From: CAWDDA01 sp963813345
Lineage (GTDB): Bacteria; Acidobacteriota; Blastocatellia; RBC074
Assembly: GCA_963813345.1 (NCBI GenBank)
Contig: CAWEYR010000020.1
Location: 83,915-147,914, forward strand
Reading direction: 5' to 3'
Length of the DNA stretch: 64,000 nucleotides
Both the position numbers and the translations under genes were made by a program. Positions 48,353 to 61,826 of the stretch are shown piece by piece (positions within the stretch are counted from its first letter, which is position 1; each line of letters opens with the position of its first letter). The notes under the pieces are model-generated. The model had not been told where the DNA came from and did not search any database. It was given only the letters and a program-made list of their open reading frames with translations.

Positions 48353-48400
48353 TTGACATGCTACGTCTGACGTAGTATTACGTAGAACGTAGTATTCGAC
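48353..48400 (+). promoter_or_regulatory. PadR promoter with overlapping operator repeats
   Basis: TTGACA (48353-48358), a 17-base spacer and TATTAC (48376-48381) form a sigma-70-type promoter. The motif cgtagtatt occurs twice (48371-48379 and 48388-48396) with an inverted ctacgtctgacgtag overlapping the spacer (48361-48375). This is a likely autoregulatory PadR operator. Confidence 0.65.
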
Positions 48401-48476
48401 TGGTGTGAATCAGTGAGGCAGGCAACGGGCAGCAGCTGGTATGAAGAACCTCGGATGGGAGTATGAAGAACCCCGT

Positions 48477-48803
48477 ATGAAGAACAGAGATGACTTGCTC
48501 GCGGGACTCGGGCGCTTCTCGGAGCCGGCGCTGTATATCCTGATCTCGCTCGCTGACGGTCCAAAGCATGGTTATGCGATGACGCTCGACATCGAGGCAG
48601 TGTCGGGCCAAAAGCTGGGCCCGGGCACCCTTTACGGCGCGATCGCGCGGCTTGAGGCTCGCAAATGGATTGCGCCACTGCCTGCGGAGGATCGGCGCCG
48701 CCCGTACCGGCTGACTACAGCTGGCCAGCGCGTACTTCGTTACCGCCTCGAGAACCTGAATACGCTCGCTCGTGTGGGACGAGCGAGACTTGCGGAGGGA
48801 TAG
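48477..48803 (+). CDS. PadR-family transcriptional repressor
   Basis: A short PadR protein of about 108 residues: winged helix with ALYILISLADGPKHGYAMTL, LGPGTLYGAIARLEARKWIA and RRRPYRLTTAGQRVLRYRLE. An in-frame ATG at 48441 would add 12 residues; the sequence there is a threefold atgaagaac repeat, and homologues usually begin at MKNRDDLLAGLGRF, so 48477 is preferred. It overlaps the next gene by one base. Such repressors usually control their own operon. Confidence 0.88.
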   Translation: MKNRDDLLAGLGRFSEPALYILISLADGPKHGYAMTLDIEAVSGQKLGPGTLYGAIARLEARKWIAPLPAEDRRRPYRLTTAGQRVLRYRLENLNTLARVGRARLAEG

Positions 48804-49313
48804 TGCTATCCCGAAAACCTTCTTCGCCTCTACCCGCGTGCGTGGCGCGAACGCTATGGTGAGGAGTTTCTTGCAACAGTGGGGCCCGGCCCGCTCGACT
48901 TGCAACAGGTGATCGACATCCTGTCGGGAGCGATTGACGCGTGGCTTTCGGTCGATGTGCGTCGCGCGACACTGGCAGCACAGACGGCCCCGAATAGAGG
49001 AGAACATATGACGCTGAAGTCCCTGATGGTCTGTGAGCGAAAACAGTTGCGTTACACAACTCGCGATTCGTTGATCGGAGCGGGCGTGATGATCGGCGCC
49101 ACGTTGATCTTGACGCTAGCGGGCACCGGTGCCCGACGCTCCGGCTGGCCGGCAACAGGCGAGGTCCTGCTGAACCTTGCATTCTTTGGATCTATGACTC
49201 TCTCAATGCCATTCTGGCTTTTGAAAGGTCAACCGTGGAAGTCGCAGGCAGTGATCGTTGTTGGTACCCTCACCCTGCTTACCGGAATCGGCTATCTCGC
49301 CTCCCTAACCTGA
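48803..49313 (+). CDS. PadR-linked membrane protein, unknown, frameshifted
   Basis: It starts with GTG overlapping the PadR stop (MLSRK), then after an indel near 48815 reads LLRLYPRAWRERYGEEFLAT, a motif typical of proteins encoded directly after PadR in many soil bacteria. Later come GPGPLDLQQVIDILSGAIDA, then three hydrophobic segments (LIGAGVMIGATLILTLAG, VLLNLAFFGSMTLSMPFWLL, AVIVVGTLTLLTGIGYLASL). The function is unknown, probably the regulated partner of the repressor. Confidence 0.72.
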
Positions 49314-49852
49314 AGCGTCCCCACCGGGAGCGCAAGGCCCAGCCTGGCGCATGGAGTTGGGAATTCTGACGTAGTGCGTAGCCCTGAAACCCGTCGCCTT
49401 CGGCGCCGGCGCAAGCTGAAGCCTGAACTCAAACCGCGTCTGTTCGAGTTCAAGCTTTAGCTTGTGGTCTCAATGAAACCCGCGACCTAAAGCTTGAACT
49501 TCTGGCGACAGTCTCAGATACTGACGAAACACTGGAGTTCGCACTTTTGCGTTGAGGTTGTACTGAGAGTATGATGCCGTTGAAAGGACCGTCCAAGATA
49601 TAGTCAAACTGCTACGCAGAAGGCGTGAATCGAAGCCTGATGCAGTTCGCGGAAAGAGCGAATCCCAGGCATTCGATTCAATCAAATCTTGACAGATCGG
49701 AAGTAAATCCCACGACTTTCCGGCCAACGTTTTGAAGCAAGCGCGCTCGCAGGTGCGAGCTCTGCCGCTGTGGGAAGTCTATGTCGCTAATTGATTCATC
49801 CTCGATGCACAAATATCAAACGACAACAGAACTTGAAATAAGGAGTATATGA
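49314..49852. repeat. Intergenic region with REP-like copies
   Basis: No gene recognised. REP-like arms lie at 49411-49434, 49444-49470 and 49485-49498; a cctggcgc fragment is near 49335. The last 200 bases are AT-richer and lead to the sulfatase ribosome site (aaggagtat before ATG 49853). Confidence 0.7.
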
Positions 49853-52224
49853 ATGTCAGACGCCAATATCCCGCGGAACGTTCTACCAATTCCAGATCCG
49901 CCTCGCACGGGTCTCATCACCTACGACGCGAAGGATCCGGATACAAAGTTTCCCCCAATTGCCCAATTGCGGCCGCCGAAGGGTGCGCCCAATGTTCTGG
50001 TCATTCTGATTGACGACGTCGGCTTCGGCGCGGCGAGCGCTTTCGGCGGTCCCTGCCGCACGCCTAATGCGGAAAAATTGGCGGCCAGCGGTTTGAAGTA
50101 CAACCGTTTTCACACGACGGCGCTCTGCTCCCCGACTCGTCAGGCACTGCTGACCGGACGCAATCATCACTCGGTTGGAATGGGCGGCATCACCGAGATC
50201 GCCACAGGCTCGCCTGGCTACTGCTCGGTGCTGCCCAACACGATGTCGCCGATTGCCAGGACCCTCAAGCTCAACGGCTACGCCACTGCACAGTTTGGCA
50301 AATGTCATGAAGTTCCCGTGTGGCAGACAAGTCCGGCCGGTCCATTCGACGCGTGGCCGACGGGGGGCGGTGGTTTTGAATACTTCTACGGATTCATCGG
50401 CGGCGAAGCGCATCAGTGGTATCCATCGCTCTACGAGGGCACGACTCCGATTGAAGTGAAGAAGACTCCTGAAGAGGGCTATCACTTTATGGAGGATATG
50501 ACGGACAAGGCCATCGGCTGGATCGGGCAGCAGAAGGCACTGATTCCAGACAAGCCTTTCTTCATCTACTTCGCGCCAGGTGCGACACACGCGCCGCATC
50601 ACGTCCCTAAGGAGTGGGCAGACAAGTACAAGGGCGAGTTCGACGGAGGCTGGGACAAGCTCCGCGAAGAGACCTTTGCGCGGCAGAAGAAGCTGGGCGT
50701 GATCCCCAAGGATTCTCAACTCACAAAGCGACACAAGGAGATTCCGGCCTGGGATGAGATGCCGGAAGCTCTGAAGCCTGTACTGCGCCGCCAGATGGAA
50801 GTCTACGCGGGATTCCTCGAATACACAGATCATCACGTCGGACGTCTGCTGGACACTTTGGAAAAGCTTACGCTGCTCGACGACACGCTTGTCTATTACA
50901 TCTTTGGCGACAACGGTGCGTCGGCCGAAGGAACGCACAATGGCACCTACAACGAGATGATCAACTTCAACGGTGCTGCCGCCCTCGAGACACCCGAATT
51001 CCTGATGGAGAGGCTCGACAAGCTCGGCGGGCCGGAATCCTACAATCACTATGCGGTGGGTTGGGCGCACGCCATGAATACGCCTTACCAGTGGACCAAA
51101 CAGGTCGCTTCGCACTGGGGAGGGACGCGCAACGGCACCATAGTGAATTGGCCAAACGGAATCAAAAGCAAGGGTGAGCATCGCAATCAATTCCACCACG
51201 TGATTGATATCGCGCCCACGCTTCTCGAAGCGGCAGGACTGCCTCAGCCGACGTCGGTGAATGGCGTAACACAGAGTCCAATCGAAGGTGTGAGCATGGT
51301 CTACTCCTTCAACGACGCAAAGGCGGCGGAGCGACACGAGACGCAGTATTTCGAGATGTTTGGTAATCGCGGCATCTACCACAAGGGCTGGACCGCAGTT
51401 ACCCGCCACAGGACGCCGTGGATACTTGTTGGCGAGAACTCCGGCCATTCGAAGATGACGTCTGGGAGCTTTACGACACAAACACGGACTGGACGCAGGC
51501 AAACGACCTGTCAAAGGAGATGCCGGCGAAGCTTCACGAATTGCAACGTCTTTGGCTGATCGAAGCGACGCGATACAACGTGCTTCCGCTCGATGACCGG
51601 GGCGCCGAACGGTTCAACCCGGATCTTGCAGGGAGACCGGTGCTGATCCGAGGGAACACTCAGCTCCTGTTTGGCGGCATGGGGCGGCTGTCGGAAAACT
51701 CAGTCGTGAGTATCAAGAACAAGTCTCATTCTGTGACGGCCGAGATCGACGTGCCGAAGTCAGGGGCCGAGGGCGTGATCATCTGCCAGGGTGGCAACAT
51801 TGGCGGCTGGAGCCTCTACGCCAAGGGCGGCAAGCTCAAGTACTGTTACAACCTGCTCGGTATCCAGTACAGCTACGTCGAGGCGAAGAGCGCGTTGCCT
51901 GAAGGTCAGCATCAGGTACGAATGGAGTTCACCTACGACGGCGGCGGCCTCGGAAAGGGCGGCGCAGTGTCGCTCTTTGTTGATGGTAAGAAGGTCGGCG
52001 AGGGCAAAGTGCCGGCCACGGCCGCGATGATCTTTTCATGCGATGACGGCTGTGATGTCGGCATGGACACCGGGTCGCCGGTGGCGGAAGACTACGGGCC
52101 GCATGGAAACGAATTCTCGGGTCGGGTCCGGGGCGTGCAGCTTGCGGTCGCCGAAGCGGCTGAGGACGCGGATCACCTCATCTCGCCGGAGGAGGTACTG
52201 CGCATCGCAATGGCGCGGCAGTAA
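49853..52224 (+). CDS. Arylsulfatase, Cys-type (type I), one frameshift
   Basis: A sulfate ester hydrolase of the alkaline phosphatase superfamily. The active site is FHTTALCSPTRQALLTGRNH, where the Cys becomes formylglycine. Metal ligands are in LVILIDDVGFGAASAFGG and YYIFGDNGASAEG. Substrate-side residues lie around FGKCHEVPVWQ and APGATHAPHHVPKEW. The frame shifts near 51420; the rest (DVWELYDTNTDWTQANDLSK to VLRIAMARQ) includes a beta-sandwich. About 790 residues. No signal peptide, so it is probably cytoplasmic and a client of the FGE at 1.6 kb. The unusual FGKCHEVPVW has Cys where most sulfatases have K-W-H. Confidence 0.88.
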
Positions 52225-52238
52225 GGCGCCTGGCGCAC

Positions 52239-52335
52239 TGGGAGCGCCAGGCTCCAGCCTGGCGCGTGCAGCGGTACGCAACGGTCTTTGTATGTAGTGA
52301 CGCGCCAGGCTGCAGCCTGGCGCTCCCGGGGGGCA
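52239..52335. repeat. Two copies of the gcgccaggct palindrome
   Basis: gcgccaggctccagcctggc at 52243-52262 (palindrome to 52264) and gcgccaggctgcagcctggc at 52302-52321, the second continuing gctcccggg. Same family as 44307-44337. Confidence 0.85.
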
Positions 52336-52340
52336 TTTCG

Positions 52341-53365
52341 ATGATCAGCAATTCCCACCAATCTCGAACCAAGGCGCTCACCTTACTCCTGGCGCTTGCG
52401 CTCGGAGTCTCCTGGTCTCCTCGTGTAAGCGCGCCAAAGCGATCCACTCCCATCGTGGAATGATGGTCAGACAAAAAGAGCGATCATCGCTTTCGTAAAG
52501 CGCGTTACGAAGGCGGGTGGCCCGGACTTCGTTCCAATCTCTGAGAGGATTGCCACATTTGACAACGACGGAACGCTCTGGGCTGAGAGGCCTTTGCCAA
52601 ACGAGCTCTACTTCGTGCTTTCCCGGGTCAGGGATCTCGCGGCTAAAGATCCGTCGCTCCGCGAGCGCCAGCCGTACAAAGCGGCGATCGAAGGAGATGC
52701 AGCTTACTTCCACGAGGCGGGTGCGAAGGCGGTGGTCGAACTCCTGATGGCCGGACACTCCAACATGACCCAGGAGCAATTTGCCGCGACAGCGCGCCAA
52801 TTTCTTCAGACCGAGACGGCACCCGAAGCTGAACCGGCCTTACACCGCCACCACCTATCAGCCGATGATCGAGCTACTAGCCTATTTGCGACGAAACGGC
52901 TTTCAGACATGGATCTGTTCAGGTGGTACCGTTGATTTCATGCGCGTTTTCGTTGAGCAGACTTACGGCGTAGCGCCCGAACGGACGATTGGCAGCGTCT
53001 TGAAGCGCGACTCGCGCATGCTCGACGGCCGACGCGTCGTCTGGTTGCTGCCGGAGATAGATTCGTTCAATGACAAGGAGGTTAAGCCGGTCAACATAGA
53101 TCGACAGATTGGTATGCGTCCCATCTTTGTTGGCGGGAACGTAGGCAATGCCGGCGATATCGCGATGATGGAGTACTCGAAGGGGCGGACAGGTCCATCG
53201 TTTCAACTCCTGATCAACCACGATGACGAGGCGCGCGAGTTTGCCTACGCGGAGAAGGACAACTTCTCGCTCGATGCCGCAAAGAAGAACGGATTTACGG
53301 TGGTGAATATCAAGAGCGATTGGAAGACAATTTTCGTGGCAGCGAAAGCCGCCGCTGCCAGGTGA
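52341..53365 (+). CDS. Exported HAD-family phosphatase, two frameshifts
   Basis: A haloacid-dehalogenase-like hydrolase next to sulfatase genes. First frame: signal peptide ALTLLLALALGVSWSPRVSA. Second frame: GGPDFVPISERIATFDNDGT with LWAERP (motif I, nucleophile in DNDGT) and the cap. Third frame, from about 52835: YTATTYQPMIELLAYLRRNG, motif II in TWICSGGTVDFMRVF, and the distal motif in RPIFVGGNVGNAGDIAMMEY. Breaks are near 52455 and 52835. The joined protein has about 340 residues. Its substrate is unknown; similar genes accompany sulfatases in other bacteria, as I recall. Confidence 0.8.
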
Positions 53366-53415
53366 TAGAAGACAACATTCACATTCATTCGATAACCAAA
53401 GGAGAAGGAGCGAGC

Positions 53416-55776
<2,361 letters not shown>

Positions 55777-55820
55777 AGCAGCCGCACTCCAATCCCGCGC
55801 CGATCTCAAGACCGGCGCGG

Positions 55821-55877
55821 GCAAGCTAAAGCTTGAACTCAAACACACGAGGTTTGAGTTCAAGCTTTTAGCTTGGC
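55821..55877. repeat. REP-like inverted repeat after the sulfatase operon
   Basis: gcaagctaaagcttgaactc (55821-55840) with aaac, inverted at 55851-55877 with one extra t. It may end transcription of the sulfatase unit. Confidence 0.8.
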
Positions 55878-55909
55878 GTACGCAGAGTGAACCCATAGAG
55901 GAACACGTC

Positions 55910-56125
55910 GTGAAACAGGAAAGACCAAACATCGACTTCATTGTGGGCGACAACGGCGGACAAGTTGAAGGAGCTGTTGTGACACTGCTTGACGAAATGA
56001 ACGAGTTTGTTGCCCGGGCCGAGCATAGCCAGGCAATCGACGACGCCTGCAATGACTGCGAAAGAGAATTGCGAGAACCAGCCCGGACTGGAAGAGACGT
56101 GGCGCGCGGTTCTGCCGCAGCTTGA
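55910..56125 (+). CDS. Small acidic protein, unknown (possibly fused to the next gene)
   Basis: 71 residues from GTG 55910: IDFIVGDNGGQVEGAVVTLL, DEMNEFVARAEHSQAIDDAC. A weak AGAGGA precedes it. The last 25 residues look out of frame. It overlaps the cupin gene, so with one indel it could be the N-terminus of the same protein. No family recognised. Confidence 0.35.
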   Translation: MKQERPNIDFIVGDNGGQVEGAVVTLLDEMNEFVARAEHSQAIDDACNDCERELREPARTGRDVARGSAAA

Positions 56126-56478
56126 ACTGACCGGCTCAATGAAAGCTATGCATTCTTTGTGGGTCTTTGCTTTTGCTCCTCGCGGTGAAAGCGATACACA
56201 CAGGCACTCGAACTCAACGCAATATACCCGTTCGTGGCGCGGGAATGGTGTGCTGAAAATTGGGAATCCCGGCAGTCCCGTCGAAGTTCCGTTACCACCG
56301 CCAGAAGGTGAAGGGTCACAAACGGAGCAGTGGTCGATCATTCCTTCCGGAGTCTTCCATCGGGCGATCGCGAGTGAGAGCGGGTGGTGTGTCGTTTCAT
56401 TCCAGACCGCATCCGGCGAACGAATTGATGGACGAACCATTCGAAGGAACCTCGTCGCACTACATCAAGTCACCATGA
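56052..56478 (+). CDS. Cupin-fold protein, frameshifted near the end
   Basis: A single cupin barrel: MKAMHSLWVFAFAPRGESDT, metal-type HRHSNSTQYTRSWRGNGVLK, PLPPPEGEGSQTEQWSIIPS and GVFHRAIASESGWCVVSFQT. An indel near 56410 moves the true end to another frame (ANELMDEPFEGTSSHYIKSP, stop 56476-56478). Catalytic or sensory role unknown. The ATG at 56052 lies inside the preceding small ORF. Confidence 0.7.
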
Positions 56479-56525
56479 CCAACAAACCATGGATTAATAA
56501 GCGATCATAAGATGAAGAGACCGAC

Positions 56526-57131
56526 ATGAGGGCCAGATTGAAGGAGCTGTACCTGCCGTCGGCGAAGGACTTCGTCCTGGTGGACGTGCCTGAAATGCGC
56601 TTTGTCATGATCGATGGGCACGGCGCCGCTGATCGCGCGGCGCTCGATCACGCGGTGAAGTGGCTGTTCGCCGCGATCTCCCCCATTAAGCGGATCGCCC
56701 GGGAACGCATGGGGAAGAACTTCGTCGAACCGCCGCTCGAAGGGCTTTGGTGGGCGGATGACATCCAGGATTTCATCTGCGGCAAACGGGACAAATTGAA
56801 CTGGCGGATGATGATCGTCTACGAGCCGGACTGGCTGACGCCGGAGATGTTTGATGAGGCTGTCGCGACGGCGATCACGAGGCTCGGCGCGCCACCAGCC
56901 AACCTACGGCTCGAACGCTATGCCGAAGGCCTAAGCGTCCAGATCATGCATGTCGGTCCACCCAGCGGGGAAGTGTCGACCATTACCAGGCTGCACCAGG
57001 AGTTTCTGCCGGCGCACAACCTGATTCCGAACGGGCACCATCACGAGATCTACCTGAACGACCCGAACCGTGTGGCGCCGGAGAAACTGAAGACAGTGCT
57101 ACGCCAGCCAGTGCGTTCATCGGGTACGTGA
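56526..57131 (+). CDS. GyrI-like small-molecule-binding domain protein
   Basis: 201 residues, intact. It starts with MRARLKELYLPSAKDFVLVD and VPEMRFVMIDGHGAADRAAL, then ISPIKRIARERMGKNFVEPP, LEGLWWADDIQDFICGKRDK and MMIVYEPDWLTPEMFDEAV, ending in HHHEIYLNDPNRVAPEKLKT. This is the stand-alone GyrI-like family often encoded near MerR-type regulators. It probably binds or hydrolyses a small hydrophobic compound; nothing more can be said. Confidence 0.85.
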   Translation: MRARLKELYLPSAKDFVLVDVPEMRFVMIDGHGAADRAALDHAVKWLFAAISPIKRIARERMGKNFVEPPLEGLWWADDIQDFICGKRDKLNWRMMIVYEPDWLTPEMFDEAVATAITRLGAPPANLRLERYAEGLSVQIMHVGPPSGEVSTITRLHQEFLPAHNLIPNGHHHEIYLNDPNRVAPEKLKTVLRQPVRSSGT

Positions 57132-57317
57132 GGTAAGGCAGCTTTCCTGCGGGAGTAGTGTTGAAGATGAGCCGTTCTTCGTTCCGACGACGCGGTGAGA
57201 CGTCTGCGAACGTATTCTATTGAATCCAACTCACCGTATTTGACTCTGGGCTAAGCACGCCGTTCGGTTCGTTTTGCGAGTGCATCTGATTTGCGACGAC
57301 GAAGCGTCATCGTGTCG

Positions 57318-57406
57318 GTAGCCCGACCGTGAGGGAGGGCTTCCGCGATTTGGTAGTCTTTGCGAAAAGTAGTACGCACGAAAGCCCTCCCTCACGGTCG
57401 AGCTAC
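57318..57406. repeat. Inverted repeat between convergent genes
   Basis: gtagcccgaccgtgagggag with ggctt at 57318-57342 and its inverse at 57382-57406 (one mismatch). The region 57132-57509 holds no gene. Confidence 0.8.
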
Positions 57407-57509
57407 TGACACCATCGCACTCCACCACGACGTCATCTGCCAGACGGAGCCATCGCGCTCTTGCCACGGGTTGCCCAAACGTAAGAAAACCGGAGTCTCA
57501 AAAATGCTT

Positions 57510-59723
<2,214 letters not shown>

Positions 59724-59745
59724 GAATCCTCCGTAGCAGCGCAAA

Positions 59746-59950
59746 TCACCGCGGAGCGGTGCCTCGAGTTTGGCCCAGTTTCTTGCTTCGGAGGAGCCCG
59801 AATGTTTATAGTAACGAATAAGAAGCGTGATGAGCTCCGGAGGAGCGGCATCTGACTTCGAACCTTGATGCCGCTCCTCCGGAGCTCGCATGGTTTTAGC
59901 CTTATTACTATAAACATTGGGCTCCTCCGGAGCCGACGCTGCTTCGCAGC
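59746..59950. repeat. Nested inverted repeats (gctccggaggagcggcatc element)
   Basis: Outer arms 59790-59814 and 59905-59928 and inner arms 59832-59852 and 59867-59887 form a long cruciform-like element. tcaccgcggagcggtg lies at 59746-59761. It separates iorB copy 1 from the propeller gene and may block read-through. Confidence 0.85.
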
Positions 59951-60007
59951 GGACGCTGCCGCTACGCGGCAGGTTGCTGTTGCCTCCGGCACACATTGGT
60001 CAGTTAT

Positions 60008-61261
60008 TCATTTGCCCTTCACATCATAGCAAGTCAGCTCATTTTGATTGCGTATGTAGAGCTTGCCGCCGATGATTACCGGGTGCGCCCAGCTATCCCA
60101 GCCCCGGTCGTTGATCGGAAAGCGCCCTTTCTCAACATAGGCCTGGGGATTGGCTTCGGCCAGCCCAACCATTTGTTTCTCGCCAAGCATATACAACATC
60201 CCGTCAGCGTAACTCATGGAGCCTTTGCCGACGCTGCGGTCCTTCCACATCACCTTGCCTGTGTTGAATTCGATGCAAGTCAGAATCGCATTGGAAAAGC
60301 CGTAGAGATAACCATTTACCAAAACCATTCCGCCGTGATGGTTCTGCATCTCTTTGGTGAAGTAGGCTTCTTCCGCTTTGATCTCGCCGTTCTGCGCCGT
60401 CAGGTTGAGCAAGGCTCCGCCCGTGCCGTATGCCGAAGAAAAGAAAACTTTGTTGTCGGCAAATATCGGCGTCGCGACATTGGCGACGCGATTGGCAACC
60501 TTGTCGTAACGCCACATCAACTTGCCATCGCTGGCGCGCACGCCTACACCTGCGTTCGCGGTGAAGTTAATGTAGCTGCGCACGCCGCCGACTTCCGCAA
60601 CGATCTAGGAGGCATAGCCTGCCGGGTCGCTCAACTCTTTCGAGCGCCAAATCTCCGTGCCCGTCATTTTGTCCAGCGCCACAATGCCTGCGTTGGTGCC
60701 GCCAGGCGAGACGATCAAACGATTGCCGTCCACCAGCGGAGATTCGCTGATCAGCCATCTCGGGTTGCTGCCTCCGAACTCTTTCAGAATGTTTTTTCCC
60801 CATACGCGCGAACCGTCGCGCTCGCGCAAGCAAGCCAGTTCGCCATTCTCTGCCAGGACATAAAGTCTGTCGCCATCCAGCGTCGGAGTGCCACGCGGGC
60901 CGGGCCCTTTGTCCTGCTCCAGCCTCGGACCCAACGCAACTGACCATATCGTCTTGCCATCGGCGCGATTCAAGCAGAAGACAGTGCTTTTGGCTTCGCT
61001 CCCCGTCCCGCTCGCTCCCTGCACATAAATGCGATCCGCTTTGACGGCGATGGAACCGTAGCCTTCGCCGAGATTCGTGATTGACCAGGCCAGAGCGGGG
61101 CCTTTTTCGGGCCATTGTTTGAGCAGCCCGGTCTCACTCGACAGGCCATTGCGCAATGGGCCACGCCACTGCGGCCACTCGGCTTCGGGCGCTGTCGTTC
61201 CCACCGTGGCTGGCAGCACAGCGAAAGCGCAGATCAACGCAAACGAAAACAATAATTTCAT
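60008..61261 (-). CDS. Exported PQQ-type beta-propeller protein, interrupted by an in-frame TAG
   Basis: Signal peptide MKLLFSFALICAFAVLPATV, then repeated propeller blades: WPQWRGPLRNGLSSETGLLK, STVFCLNRADGKTIWSVALG, ELACLRERDGSRVWGKNILK, GIVALDKMTGTEIWRSKELS, VGVRASDGKLMWRYDKVANR and LTCIEFNTGKVMWKDRSVGK. The frame is unchanged across a TAG near 60605 (GYAS, stop, IVAEVGGVRSYINF). One base change therefore cuts a 417-residue protein at residue about 218. It may be a read error. BamB/PQQ-propeller folds often assist or partner exported oxidoreductases; the gene is 10 bases from iorA. Confidence 0.82.
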
Positions 61262-61271
61262 GACATCTCCA

Positions 61272-61803
61272 CTACTTTTTGCCGCCCTTAGCAGGTGCCA
61301 AATTTGCTCCGGCGCGCGGTGTTCCACTTCCGGGCTTAAGGTTGTTTGAAGCGGTGAGTTGAGCGGCTTTGTGAATGGCTTCGCGTATGCGCAGATAGGT
61401 GCCGCAACGGCACAGGTTACCATTCATCGCCGAATCAATATCCGCATCGGTGGGCTTTGGTGTTTTTCGCAAGCAAAGCGCAGGCCGACATGATTTGTCC
61501 GGCCTGGCAGTAACCGCACTGCGGTACGTCGAGTTCCTGCCAGGCAACTTGAACTGGATGCGTGCCTTCAGCCGAAAGTCCTTCAATTGTCGTTACTGAT
61601 TTATTCGCCGCTGCTGAAACCGGCGTCAAGCACGCGCGCACAGGACTACCATTCAGATGGATGGTACATGAGCCGCAGATGCCCATGCCGCAGCCGAACT
61701 TCGTTCCTTTAAGGTTGAGCTCATCCCGCAACACCCAGAGGAGCGGCATTTCAGGATCGCCGTCAAATTGCTGGTTCTTTCCGTTTACTTTCAGCTTAAT
61801 CAT
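61272..61803 (-). CDS. iorA: [2Fe-2S] subunit of isoquinoline 1-oxidoreductase type (IorA-like), frameshifted
   Basis: Small iron-sulfur subunit with two clusters. The plant-ferredoxin cluster is GTKFGCGMGICGSCTIHLNG with a further Cys in VRACLTP. The second cluster is VPQCGYCQAGQIMSACALLA and, in the next frame, SAMNGNLCRCGTYLRIREAI. The break is near 61455 (KNTK/PKPTDADID). The C-terminal tail (SGTPRAGANLAPAKGGKK) is longer than usual. GGAGA precedes the ATG. It lies 23 bases after iorB copy 2, the normal operon partner. Confidence 0.88.
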
Positions 61804-61826
61804 CCGTTCTCTCCTTCAAAATGCGG

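Noticed and set aside
49883..51514. 543-codon open frame on the minus strand opposite the first sulfatase
   Set aside because: It mirrors codon structure of the real gene; the plus frame has the full sulfatase motifs and the minus product matches no family.
59996..60943. 315-codon open frame opposite the propeller gene
   Set aside because: Shadow of the propeller gene, whose blades are clear on the minus strand.
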